Origin: an uncultured Verrucomicrobiota bacterium
Lineage (GTDB): Bacteria > Verrucomicrobiota > Kiritimatiellia > RFP12 > UBA3636
DNA: 32,810 nucleotides
Assembly: GCA_946534105.1 (NCBI GenBank)
Contig: CAMNCG010000019.1
Coordinates: 1 to 32,810, forward strand
Direction of reading: 5' to 3'
Translations under genes and position numbers: made by a program
In this document: piece by piece, positions 7,332 to 15,157 of the stretch
How positions within the stretch are numbered: position 1 is the stretch's first letter
Layout: every line of letters begins with the position of its first letter
The notes under the pieces: generated by a model
Told to the model about the DNA's origin: nothing
The model's database searches: none
Seen by the model: the letters and a program-made list of their open reading frames with translations, nothing else

Positions 7332-10235
7332 ATGAAACAGAGCACGATGATGGGCGCCGCCGCCTTTGCAACGGCCACGGTACTCGCGGCGATCGCCTTC
7401 GGCGAGCCCTCGCAGGCGGTTCTCAACGCACGCCAGCTCGGCGTGGGGGAACTCGACCTTGATCTTGATCTCGACGTGACCGCGCCCGCCGCCGCCGAGG
7501 CCCCCGCCGCCGCCGAGGACGTCGCGGAGAGCGCCGCCGGCGCCGCCGAGGAGGACGCCACCGATTTCGTCGCGGTCGTCGCTCCGGCGACCGCCGAGCC
7601 CGCCGAGCCGACCCCCCCCGTCGCGGAGGCCGTCGAGGAAGCGGCTCCCGCCGCGGTTGCGGAGGTCGTCGAGGAAGCGGCTCCCGCCGCGGAGCAGACG
7701 CCCGTTCCGGAAGTCGTCGCCATGCCCGTCGCCGAAGCGGTCGAAGTCCCGGAGGTCGCTCCCGCTCCCGCCGCGGCGACTCCCGTCGTGATCGACGAGC
7801 CCGCCGAAGAGTCCGTCGCGCAAGAGGAGGTCCCCGTTGACGAAACGGCGAAGGATGTCGCGGAGATCGCCGCGATGGAGCGCGCCCGCCGCCGCGTGAT
7901 CGTCCGTCACGGCGAAGAGAAATTCCAGCAGGGACAGGACGCGCTCGGCGTCGGCAACTGGGATCGCGCAATCGACCATTTCGAGGAGGCGCTCCGTTTC
8001 CTTCCCGACAAGGAGAACACGCACGACATGCGTCTCGCCGCCGACGCCGGCATCGGCGAGGCGAACTACCGCCTCGCTCTCGACGCCTTCGAGCGCCGCG
8101 ACTGGGAGACGGCGGAGAGCCGCTGCCGCGCCGCCGTCCAGCGCCAGCACCCCAAGGCCGCCGATCTTGCCAAGAAGATCCGCGAATACCAGAGCAATCC
8201 TCCGCCCGCTCCCGCTCCCGAGCGCCAGGCCCGTTGGAATCAGGACGACTACAAGGCCAGCCAGGCCGACATTTCCGCCCGCCTCCGCATGGCGCGCGAA
8301 TACTATGGCACCGGCGAACTCGGCGAATGCCGCCGCGTGGTTGAACTCGTTCTGCACGACTACCCGTGGTGCAACGAAGCCATGACCCTCCTGCGCCGAC
8401 TGGAAGGCGAGGAGCACCGCTTCTCCGACCGCGAGCGACTCACCTCCCGCGAAAAGATGATCTCCGACGTGACGAGCGCGTGGAGCGCCAAGACGTACGG
8501 CGTCGGCTACACGGCCGGTGGCGACGACGTGGGCGGCGGCGGGGCCGGCGGTTCGGACGGCGACGGCTCGACGATCCGCGACGTCAGCAACGAGATCCGC
8601 ATTCGCGAGAAGATGGACCGCATCGTCATCCCCGAGATCGAGTTCCGTCTGGCCAACATCGTCGACGTGATCGGATGGCTCGGCGACGCCTCCCGCGAGA
8701 ACGATCCGGACGACGTGCCCGTCGAGGAGCGCGGCGTCAACTTCGTGCTCGACCTCGGAACCCCCGCTTCCGACGGCGCCGCCGCGCCTGCCGCGGACGA
8801 TCCGTGGGGCGCGGCGGCCGAGACGCCCGCCGCTTCGGACGGAGGCATCCCGCTGCTCACGATCCACAGCTACAACCTGAAGCTCAGCGAAACGCTCGAC
8901 CTCATCACCGACATGTCGGGTCTCAAGACGCAGGTCAAGGGCAACGTCGTCATGGTCATGCCCAAGAACAAGGCCTCGTCGGATCTCATTCTCCGCATGT
9001 ACAACGTGCTCCCGTCCATCGACGACCGCGTGGCGCAGATCGGCTCGGGCCGCGGCCAGGGCTCCGGCGACGCCTCCGATCCGTTCAGCATGGACGCCGG
9101 CACGGTGCAGGGCGTCACCGACTGGAAGGACTTCTTCTCGAAGCTGGGCGTCAGCTGGCCCGACGAATCGACGGTCAACTACATGCCCGGCATCAACAAG
9201 CTCATCGTCAAGAACACCGCGGCCAACCTCGCCACGCTCGAACTGGTTCTCGCCGAACTCAACGTGACGCCGTACCAGGTCGAGATCGAAGTCCGCTTCG
9301 TCGAAGTCGCGCAGTCCGACATCAACTCCCTCGGCCTCGAATGGATGCTCAACGACGACTGGGAGATGCTCGAAAACAAGAAGGACTCCGCCCTCGATCC
9401 GCGCTCCCGCCGCCGCATTGTCATGAACAGCGGCAACATCAACCGCGGCTTCAACTACCTGAGTTCGAACACCCGTCTCGGCGTCAACAGCGGCGAGGCG
9501 ATCGCGGACAACATCGCGTCCTTCACCTCGGTTCTCACGAACCCCGAGCTCTCGCTGGTGCTTCACGCGCTCGCGAACCGCTCGAACTCGGACCTGCTCT
9601 CCGCGCCGAAGGTCGTCGTCCAGGCCGGCAACGAGGCCACGATCAAGACCGTCACCGAGTACATCTACCCGACCGAGTACGAAGTCACGTATCCGGACAT
9701 TGACGCCGGCGACGGCGGCGCGGTCGGGTTCGTGCTTCCCGCGGTCGAGCCGCAGGACTTCCAGACGCGCGAAGTGGGCGTCATTCTCAAGACCACGCCG
9801 CGCGTTTCGCCCGACGGCTCCCGCATTGCGCTCGACCTCACGCCGACCGTTGTCTCCGACCCGACGTGGAAGGACTACGGCTACACCTATCCCGGCTCCG
9901 ACGGTTCCATCGAAAACGGATTCCACCTCACGATGGAGCAGCCCTTCTTCCCGGTCCGCTCGCTCGCGACGTCCGTCGAGATCTACAATGGCTCCACGGT
10001 GGTCATGGGCGGCATGATCCGCGAAGAGCGCTACACCGAGGAGGACAAGATTCCGATTCTCGGCGACATCCCGGTCATCGGCCACCTCTTCCGCTACAAG
10101 TACGACCAGAGCGACAAGAAGAACCTCCTCATCTTCGTGACCGCCCGTCTGGTCGATCCCGCGGGGCGCGACGTGAAGGCGTCCAGCGGCGCCGGTCTCA
10201 TCGGCGCCTCCGCCCAGGGCGAGGGCGAGTTCTAA
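7332..10235 (+). CDS. Amuc_1098-like secretin (PilQ/GspD family outer-membrane channel)
   Basis: The protein has 967 residues. AGGAG at 7318-7322 is 9 nt before ATG 7332. After a signal peptide (cut near PSQA, about residue 29) comes an acidic Ala/Pro/Glu/Val-rich stretch to about residue 175. Then come TPR-like helices (about 196-280), STN-like and secretin N-type ring domains (about 427-650, with TLELVLAELNV and YQVEIEVRFVEV), and the secretin core (about 735-950). The core carries LLSAPKVVVQAGNEATIKT and the family signature IPILGDIPVIGHLF, followed by KKNLLIFVTARLV. Secretins form the multimeric outer-membrane gate of type IV pili and type II secretion. The long acidic segment could span periplasm or peptidoglycan (inference). 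It is the last gene of the operon and is followed by a strong terminator. Confidence 0.92.
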   Translation: MKQSTMMGAAAFATATVLAAIAFGEPSQAVLNARQLGVGELDLDLDLDVTAPAAAEAPAAAEDVAESAAGAAEEDATDFVAVVAPATAEPAEPTPPVAEAVEEAAPAAVAEVVEEAAPAAEQTPVPEVVAMPVAEAVEVPEVAPAPAAATPVVIDEPAEESVAQEEVPVDETAKDVAEIAAMERARRRVIVRHGEEKFQQGQDALGVGNWDRAIDHFEEALRFLPDKENTHDMRLAADAGIGEANYRLALDAFERRDWETAESRCRAAVQRQHPKAADLAKKIREYQSNPPPAPAPERQARWNQDDYKASQADISARLRMAREYYGTGELGECRRVVELVLHDYPWCNEAMTLLRRLEGEEHRFSDRERLTSREKMISDVTSAWSAKTYGVGYTAGGDDVGGGGAGGSDGDGSTIRDVSNEIRIREKMDRIVIPEIEFRLANIVDVIGWLGDASRENDPDDVPVEERGVNFVLDLGTPASDGAAAPAADDPWGAAAETPAASDGGIPLLTIHSYNLKLSETLDLITDMSGLKTQVKGNVVMVMPKNKASSDLILRMYNVLPSIDDRVAQIGSGRGQGSGDASDPFSMDAGTVQGVTDWKDFFSKLGVSWPDESTVNYMPGINKLIVKNTAANLATLELVLAELNVTPYQVEIEVRFVEVAQSDINSLGLEWMLNDDWEMLENKKDSALDPRSRRRIVMNSGNINRGFNYLSSNTRLGVNSGEAIADNIASFTSVLTNPELSLVLHALANRSNSDLLSAPKVVVQAGNEATIKTVTEYIYPTEYEVTYPDIDAGDGGAVGFVLPAVEPQDFQTREVGVILKTTPRVSPDGSRIALDLTPTVVSDPTWKDYGYTYPGSDGSIENGFHLTMEQPFFPVRSLATSVEIYNGSTVVMGGMIREERYTEEDKIPILGDIPVIGHLFRYKYDQSDKKNLLIFVTARLVDPAGRDVKASSGAGLIGASAQGEGEF
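7623..7692 (+). repeat. 36-bp tandem duplication inside the secretin linker
   Basis: Two 34-nt copies (7623-7656 and 7659-7692) differ at one base (7630 C versus 7666 T) and are offset by exactly 36 nt, so the frame is kept. Each codes a 12-residue unit of the VEEAAPAA type. This is the only clear DNA-level repeat in the gene and suggests slippage-driven length change of the linker. Confidence 0.85.
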
Positions 10236-10250
10236 GCAAGCCTCGAACGA

Positions 10251-10281
10251 GGGCGCCCGGTTCGGGCGCCCTTTTTCTTTT
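10251..10281 (+). terminator. Intrinsic terminator after the secretin gene
   Basis: The self-complementary octamer GGGCGCCC occurs at 10251-10258 and 10264-10271 with a 5-nt loop, followed by TTTTTCTTTT (10272-10281). It ends the pilus-like operon 15 nt after the secretin stop. Confidence 0.9.
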
Positions 10282-10287
10282 CTTCCG

Positions 10288-11916
10288 ATGGGTTTTGCGA
10301 AGCTCCGCTCAGGCGCCCTTTCCGGCATCGACGCGATCCCGGTCCGCATCGAGGCGGACGTCTCGCGCAGGGGGGATCCGCAAACCGTCATCGTCGGTCT
10401 TCCCGACGCGGCCGTGAAGGAAAGCCAGCACCGCGTCTGGACGGCCATTGCGAACTCCGGCTACGGCGACCTGCGGGGGCACACCACCGTGAACCTCGCC
10501 CCCGCGGACGTCCGCAAGGACGGGTCCCTTTTCGACCTTCCCATCGCCGTTGCGCTTCTTCTCGCGACGAACCGGGACGACGGCGAAGAGGCGCTTCGCG
10601 AACGCGCTGCCGGTCCGGGCGCCCTCCGACCCGCGCCGCCGGAGGGCGTTGCCGGCGAGCGCGGGCTCGCGCCCGCCACCACGGCTTTCGCCGGCGAACT
10701 CTCGCTCGAAGGGCGAGTCTGTCCCGTGAAGGGCATCCTTCCCTTGGCGGCGGGGCTCAAGGCCGCCGGCGTCCGTTCGTTCGTCGTGCCCGCCGAAAAC
10801 GCGGCGGAGGCGGCCGTCGTGAGCGGACTGGACGTGTATCCCGTCCGTTCGCTCCGGCAGGCGTTCGATCTCGTGACGGGAGCGGACGGCGGGCGTACGC
10901 GCCCCCTGCGCGCCTCGACGGAATTCGCGTTCGCGTCCGACGTTTCCGGTCTGCCGGATTTTGCGGACGTCAAGGGTCAGGAGATGGCGAAGGACGCCAT
11001 CGCGGTCGCGGTCGCCGGCGGTCACAACATCCTCATGGTCGGTCCGCCCGGCACGGGCAAGTCGATGATCGCGCGGCGCATTCCGTCGATCCTTCCGCCG
11101 ATGTCGCTGGACGAGGCGATCGAATGCACGAAAATCCATTCGATCGCGGGACTCGTGCCGCCCGGATCGTCGCTTCTGCGCGAGCGGCCCTTCCGCGCGC
11201 CGCACCACACGGTGTCGGACGTCGCGCTCGTGGGCGGCGGGGCGCATCCCTCGCCCGGCGAAGTCACGCTCGCGCACGGCGGCGTCCTCTTCCTCGACGA
11301 ACTGCCCGAGTTCGGCCGCAATGCCCTCGAAGTGATGCGGCAGCCGCTCGAAGACGGATTCGTCGTCGTTTCCCGCGCCGCGGGGACGGCGCGCTTTCCG
11401 GCTCGGTTCATGCTCGTCGCGGCCATGAATCCCTGCCCTTGCGGCTATTACGGCGATCCCAACCGTCCCTGCCGCTGTTCGCGCACGCAGGTGCAGCGCT
11501 ATCGCTCGCGCATTTCCGGCCCTCTCCTCGACCGCATCGATTTGCACATCGCCGTTCCGGCGCTGCGGGCGCAGGATCTCCAGTCGATGCCTCCCGGACG
11601 ATCGTCCGCGGAGTTGCGGGAGCGCGTGTTGCGCGCCCGGGCGGCGCAGGCGCGGCGCTTCGCCGGGCGTCCCGGCGTGCGCACGAACGCCTCCATGCAG
11701 CGCCGCGACATCGAGGAATTCTGCCACATGGACGCCGAGTGCCTCCAGGTGATGAACTTCGCCCTCACGCGCCTCGGGTTCAGTCCCCGCTCGCACGATC
11801 GCATCCTCAAGGTCGCCCGAACCGTCGCCGACATCGCCGGCCGCGAGGCCATCGCCGCCTGCGACATCCAGAGCGCCGTCTCCTGGCGCGAACTCGACCG
11901 CACGCTCTGGACCTGA
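10288..11916 (+). CDS. YifB/ComM-family AAA+ ATPase (Mg-chelatase-like)
   Basis: The protein has 542 residues. The N-terminal Lon-protease-like domain starts in the usual way (LRSGALSGIDAIPVRIEADVS, then VGLPDAAVKES), which fixes ATG 10288. The AAA+ part has Walker A GPPGTGKS (about 252-259), Walker B VLFLDELPEF (about 333-342) and the family cysteine patch MNPCPCGYYGD...CRCS (about 380-397). A C-terminal Mg-chelatase domain follows. The well-studied member ComM is a hexameric helicase that aids branch migration during natural transformation; many YifB proteins lack a known role. A low-complexity insert (about residues 92-130, Gly/Ala/Pro/Arg-rich) interrupts the N-terminal domain. The start codon lies only 6 nt after the T-tract of the upstream terminator, with no visible ribosome binding site. 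Confidence 0.9.
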   Translation: MGFAKLRSGALSGIDAIPVRIEADVSRRGDPQTVIVGLPDAAVKESQHRVWTAIANSGYGDLRGHTTVNLAPADVRKDGSLFDLPIAVALLLATNRDDGEEALRERAAGPGALRPAPPEGVAGERGLAPATTAFAGELSLEGRVCPVKGILPLAAGLKAAGVRSFVVPAENAAEAAVVSGLDVYPVRSLRQAFDLVTGADGGRTRPLRASTEFAFASDVSGLPDFADVKGQEMAKDAIAVAVAGGHNILMVGPPGTGKSMIARRIPSILPPMSLDEAIECTKIHSIAGLVPPGSSLLRERPFRAPHHTVSDVALVGGGAHPSPGEVTLAHGGVLFLDELPEFGRNALEVMRQPLEDGFVVVSRAAGTARFPARFMLVAAMNPCPCGYYGDPNRPCRCSRTQVQRYRSRISGPLLDRIDLHIAVPALRAQDLQSMPPGRSSAELRERVLRARAAQARRFAGRPGVRTNASMQRRDIEEFCHMDAECLQVMNFALTRLGFSPRSHDRILKVARTVADIAGREAIAACDIQSAVSWRELDRTLWT

Positions 11917-11930
11917 TCGGATCCCGGGAC

Positions 11931-12671
11931 TCAGTCGAAGCCGATGCCAAGGAGCGAGAGGACGGCGGAGACGGCCCGGCTCAGGAAGCGGCCGGTCTGG
12001 GGGAAGTAGAGCAGGGCGAAGATGAGCAGGAGCCCGTGGCGTTCGAGTCCGGCGTAAAGCCGCTGCGCGCGCCCGCGGAGCAGAACGGTCACGATGCGGG
12101 AGCCGTCGAGCGGCGGCACGGGAAGGAGGTTGAAGACCATGAGCGCGACGTTCGTCGAGCAGTAGCACAGGAGCCAGAGCTCGACCCACTGCACCCACGC
12201 CGCTTCGGAGAAGCGGACGGCGATTTCGCCGAAAAACGGATCTCGGACGGCATGCGCCGTGCCGAACACGCCCCAAAGGCCCCCCGCGCCGGAGGCCGCC
12301 GCCTCGACGCCCGCCGCCAGGGCGCGAAGGGCTCCGGCGCCGACGAGCGCCTGCGCGAAATTGCAGAGCGGCCCCGCCGCGGCGATCATCCAGTACGCGC
12401 GCCGCGGATTGCGGCAGCGCCGGAGGTCGATCGGCACCGGTTTCGCGCCGCCGAACAGGACGCGCGATCCCGTCAGCGCGAGGATCGCCGGAAGCACGAC
12501 GCTCATGAACGGGTCGACGTGCCGGAGCGGATTCAGGGAAAGACGGCCCTCCTCCTTTGCCGTGGGGTCGCCGCACAGGAGCGCCGCCCAGCCGTGCGCC
12601 ACTTCGTGCAGAAGAAGCGCCGGCACGAGCGCGGAAAACGAAATCGCCGATACGATCCAATGCACGGACAT
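11931..12671 (-). CDS. Site-2-protease-like M50 membrane metallopeptidase
   Basis: The protein has 246 residues and is nearly all hydrophobic segments. The zinc motif HEVAH is at residues 22-26 inside the first TM helix, and the second metal-ligand motif NLLPVPPLDG lies at about 178-187; both are diagnostic for the rhomboid-unrelated M50B/S2P family. There is no PDZ domain, so it belongs to the short, general M50 group whose substrates are mostly unknown (regulated intramembrane proteolysis of anti-sigma factors or cleared signal peptides in other members). It lies 63 nt after the dUTPase gene on the same strand and probably shares its transcript. It converges on yifB with a 14-nt gap. Confidence 0.9.
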   Translation of the reverse strand: MSVHWIVSAISFSALVPALLLHEVAHGWAALLCGDPTAKEEGRLSLNPLRHVDPFMSVVLPAILALTGSRVLFGGAKPVPIDLRRCRNPRRAYWMIAAAGPLCNFAQALVGAGALRALAAGVEAAASGAGGLWGVFGTAHAVRDPFFGEIAVRFSEAAWVQWVELWLLCYCSTNVALMVFNLLPVPPLDGSRIVTVLLRGRAQRLYAGLERHGLLLIFALLYFPQTGRFLSRAVSAVLSLLGIGFD

Positions 12672-12734
12672 GGCTTCTCCTTTGCTCCGGTTCCCGTCTT
12701 TTCGCCGACCTGCGGACCTCGACCCCCGCGACTC

Positions 12735-13166
12735 TCAGACCCCCGTTGAGCCGAAGCCGCCGGCCGCGCGCGCGGTGCGCGGCAGTTCGCCGGTCTCCTC
12801 GACGATTTCCGGCCGGATCACCGGGCAGAGCACCGCCTGCGCGACGCGCATGCCCTTTTCGACGTGGAACGGCTCGGAACCGAGATTCACAAGAATCGCG
12901 CAGACTTCGCCGCGATACCCCTCGTCCACGGTGCCGGGCGCGTTGACCATCGCGATGCCGCTGCGGAGCGCGAGCCCGCTGCGGGCGCGAAGCTGGATTT
13001 CCGTGCCCGGCGGCGGCGCGAACGCCACGCCGAGCGGAATGGCGGCTCGTTCGCCGGGCGCCAGCGTGCGATCCTCGCACGCGCACAGGTCCATGCCCGA
13101 ATCGTCGGCGTGCGCGAAAGCGGGCAGCCGCGCCTCGGGGCGGAGTTTCTTGACGAGCAGTTTCAT
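12735..13166 (-). CDS. dut: dUTP diphosphatase
   Basis: The protein has 143 residues, typical for trimeric dUTPase, which turns dUTP into dUMP and pyrophosphate, supplying dTMP synthesis and keeping uracil out of DNA. All five family motifs are visible in order: DSGMDLCA (about 22-29), RARSGLA, the catalytic NAPGTVDEGYRGEV with its Asp, GMRVAQAVLCPV, and a C-terminal AAGGFGSTG arm that closes on the substrate. The start MKLLVKKLRP is the usual dUTPase start, so the longer upstream open frame is not used. It follows the small basic protein gene with a terminator between them and precedes the M50 protease gene; the source of its transcription (read-through or a weak promoter) is not clear. Confidence 0.95.
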   Translation of the reverse strand: MKLLVKKLRPEARLPAFAHADDSGMDLCACEDRTLAPGERAAIPLGVAFAPPPGTEIQLRARSGLALRSGIAMVNAPGTVDEGYRGEVCAILVNLGSEPFHVEKGMRVAQAVLCPVIRPEIVEETGELPRTARAAGGFGSTGV

Positions 13167-13192
13167 CGCCGTCGGTTCTCGTGGCACGGGGG

Positions 13193-13223
13193 AAAAACGA
13201 GCCGCGCCCCGGGAGGGCGCGGC
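13193..13223 (-). terminator. Intrinsic terminator after the small basic protein gene
   Basis: On the minus strand a 9-bp perfect stem (GCCGCGCCC / GGGCGCGGC; plus-strand arms 13215-13223 and 13201-13209) is followed by TCGTTTTT. It lies 45 nt after the stop of the small gene and just before dut. Confidence 0.85.
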
Positions 13224-13267
13224 ATGTTGCGGTCCGCGCGCTCCGGGCGCGCCGGTGGCCGCGGCGA

Positions 13268-13423
13268 TTATTCCTCCGGCTTCGTCTTGGGAAGGCCGAA
13301 CCCGCGGTCGCCCTTCTTCCACTGGCCGCGCTTCATCAGAAGATCGATGCGCTCGTGGCGCTTGAGGACGTTGCGGCGGACCGCGATCTGGCTGGAACCT
13401 TTGAGGCTGCTGTGCTGGCTCAT
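13268..13423 (-). CDS. Small basic protein, Verrucomicrobia/Chlamydia type
   Basis: The protein has 51 residues and begins MSQHSSLKGSSQIAVRRNVL. It continues with KRHERIDLLMKRGQWKKGD and ends GLPKTKPEE. The pattern 'S-L-G-.-.-.-.-RNVLKR-ER-.-.-L-.-G-W-G-D-.-GLPK' matches the short, strongly basic family known from Verrucomicrobia, Chlamydiae and relatives (the TIGR04137-type small basic protein). Its function is unknown; small size and basic charge would fit a ribosome-, RNA- or DNA-associated role (inference). AGAAGAG precedes the ATG at 13423. It has its own promoter (13465-13493) and terminator (13193-13223), so it is a complete single-gene unit. It is a good taxon marker for the window. 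Confidence 0.88.
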   Translation of the reverse strand: MSQHSSLKGSSQIAVRRNVLKRHERIDLLMKRGQWKKGDRGFGLPKTKPEE

Positions 13424-13464
13424 GGTAGACTCTTCTGGCTGTGGGTGCGTTGAAAACGCGAGGC

Positions 13465-13493
13465 ATCCTACCAGAATTCCGGCGTTCCGGCAA
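13465..13493 (-). promoter_or_regulatory. Promoter of the small basic protein gene
   Basis: Read on the minus strand, TTGCCG (plus 13488-13493) and TAGGAT (plus 13465-13470) are 17 nt apart. The -10 is preceded by CTGG, giving an extended -10 (TGG-TAGGAT). The predicted leader is about 35 nt and contains the AGAAGAG ribosome binding site. Confidence 0.65.
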
Positions 13494-13524
13494 GGGAAAA
13501 ATCCCGCCGTCGGCGAATTTTCCC

Positions 13525-13553
13525 TTGACTTTGGATTTTATTGCGAATATCAT
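13525..13553 (+). promoter_or_regulatory. Sigma70-type promoter of the EPS export operon
   Basis: TTGACT (13525-13530) and TATCAT (13548-13553) are 17 nt apart, one of the best housekeeping promoters in the window. It diverges from the small-basic-protein promoter and leaves a leader of about 58 nt before ATG 13618. Confidence 0.75.
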
Positions 13554-13617
13554 GCAGCACCGATGCCGTTTCCCGTATTCCGGGAGCGGTGCGTCCCCAC
13601 CACGAAAAAGATCTCTC

Positions 13618-15057
13618 ATGAACTTTTCCAACATCAGCAAGACCATGGCGCCGGCGCTTGCTTTCGGCGTCGCCTTTGCAGCGTTTTCGCGCGCGGACGA
13701 AGCGGGTCCGTCCACGCTTGTCGAAGAGTTCGTCGGGCCTGAAGACCTGATCGTTTCCGGTTCCGTCAACTTCGGCGTGACGTTCACGGACAACCGCGAT
13801 CGCATCAACGAGTCGACCGAGCGCCGCGCGTACGAGGAGAAGGTCGCCTCCGGCGTCCGCAACCCGGCGCCGCCGCGCTCCAAGGTCCACCAGACCGCGT
13901 TCCATGTGGGTCCCCAGCTCACGATGGAGAAGGAGGTGCTGGGCCGCATGGACTTCCGCTTCGCCTATTCGCCCATCTTCACGTGGTGGGACGAAGTGAG
14001 GGACGGAAGCGACGAGTTCCGCGTGAACCACAAGCTCGACGCCCGTCTCTTCTACGAACTTTCCCCCCGCACCCAGATTGATCTCGGTGACAATTTCTGG
14101 TGGTCGGGCCAGCGCGACATCTACTACAGCGAGGATCACGTCTGGGATCCCGAAAACGAGAACAACCTCTCGAACGACGACTACTTCGTGAACGTCGCCC
14201 GCGCGGGTCTCCGCCGCTATCTGGGCAACGAAGACTGGGTGAAGCTCTCCGGCCGCTACAGCGTGAAGCGCTATGACGACGACGAGAAGGCCCGCTACTC
14301 CGACGAGGACGAGTGGAAGGTCCGCCTCGATTACATGCACGAGTTCACCCGTCGGCTCTCGCTCGGCCTGCTCCTGCAGTACACCGACTGGGACCGCCGC
14401 TCGGAACTCACCGAGAAGCAGCTCGTCCAGATCGGCCAGTCGAGCGGCGAATACGCGCCGAATCTCGACCTCGGCGCCCGCTACCTCGAGCTCGGCGTCC
14501 AGGGCGAGTACGACTTCTCCGGCCACCGGAACCACATCCTCTACGGCTCCACCGGCTGGGCGCACTTCTGGTACGAGGACGAGGAGACCGACGACCGCGA
14601 CTTCTGGGGCGAATCGAACCTCGAGCTTCGTCTCTTCCAGCAGCGCGACACGCAGTTGTTCTTCGGCGGCCGCTACGGACATGTCTCCTCCGAGACCTAT
14701 CCCTTCTCCTCGCAGGAGGATCTCGCCGGCTACGCCCGCCTGAAGCAGTACCTCGGCAGGGATCGTCGGCTCTCCGCGAGCGCGACGGTCGAGCTTCGCC
14801 GCCGCACCTACCGCCTGAAGGACGACATGTCCGAGCAGGCCAGGACGGAAGGCTATCGCGAGCGTCTGCTCAAGCAGACCGGCGGCAAGGACGAATACGA
14901 CCGCGACACGTTCTACTTCCAGGCCGCGCTCAACTACCGCTTCACCCAGTGGTTCACGGCGAGCGTCAACTACACGTACCACGACGTGGACGCGGACGTT
15001 GGCATGGACTACAAGGAGAACGTCTTCGGCGTCAACGGGAACGTCAAGTTCTTCTAG
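13618..15057 (+). CDS. Outer-membrane beta-barrel protein of the EPS operon
   Basis: The protein has 479 residues. A Sec signal peptide (KTMAPALAFGVAFAAFSRA, cut at about residue 28) is followed by many short amphipathic strands rich in Tyr, Trp, Arg, Asp and Glu (for example FTRRLSLGLLLQYTDWDRR, YDFSGHRNHILYGSTGWAHFWYE, FTASVNYTYHD). The chain ends in Phe-Phe (NVKFF), the usual C-terminal signal for barrel insertion. Barrels of this kind sit beside Wza/Wzc genes in exopolysaccharide loci (EpsL- or AlgE-like), so a role in polymer passage is inferred from context; no substrate can be read from the sequence. ATG 13618 begins the signal peptide; only a weak AAAAAG lies upstream. Confidence 0.75.
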   Translation: MNFSNISKTMAPALAFGVAFAAFSRADEAGPSTLVEEFVGPEDLIVSGSVNFGVTFTDNRDRINESTERRAYEEKVASGVRNPAPPRSKVHQTAFHVGPQLTMEKEVLGRMDFRFAYSPIFTWWDEVRDGSDEFRVNHKLDARLFYELSPRTQIDLGDNFWWSGQRDIYYSEDHVWDPENENNLSNDDYFVNVARAGLRRYLGNEDWVKLSGRYSVKRYDDDEKARYSDEDEWKVRLDYMHEFTRRLSLGLLLQYTDWDRRSELTEKQLVQIGQSSGEYAPNLDLGARYLELGVQGEYDFSGHRNHILYGSTGWAHFWYEDEETDDRDFWGESNLELRLFQQRDTQLFFGGRYGHVSSETYPFSSQEDLAGYARLKQYLGRDRRLSASATVELRRRTYRLKDDMSEQARTEGYRERLLKQTGGKDEYDRDTFYFQAALNYRFTQWFTASVNYTYHDVDADVGMDYKENVFGVNGNVKFF

Positions 15058-15070
15058 TCCGGTCCACCCC

Positions 15071-15144
15071 CGCGCCGCGCACGGGCGCGGCGCGCGAAAA
15101 ACGACATTCGGTCCCGCTGGCATCCCACGTCCGGCGGGACTTTT
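15071..15144 (+). terminator. Two hairpins between the barrel and Wzc-like genes (attenuator candidate)
   Basis: A perfect 10-bp stem (CGCGCCGCGC 15071-15080 / GCGCGGCGCG 15085-15094, loop 4) has no T-tract. A second 10-bp stem (GTCCCGCTGG 15111-15120 / CCGGCGGGAC 15131-15140, one wobble pair) is followed by TTTT (15141-15144). The short T-tract suggests partial termination or mRNA protection, giving more barrel than kinase, rather than a full stop. Confidence 0.5.
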
Positions 15145-15157
15145 CGCGAAAAACGAG

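Noticed and set aside
7287-10448. Minus-strand open frame of about 1050 codons opposite the secretin, and similar long antisense frames opposite other genes
   Set aside because: High GC makes stop codons rare in the shadow frames. The translations are Arg/Asp/Val-rich or Pro/Arg-rich without any family motifs, while the plus strand codes a clear secretin.
13423-13431. Plus-strand TGGTAGACT resembling the extended -10 seen elsewhere
   Set aside because: It overlaps the start codon of the small basic protein gene, has no gene start within 15 nt downstream, and a better promoter for the EPS operon lies at 13525-13553.
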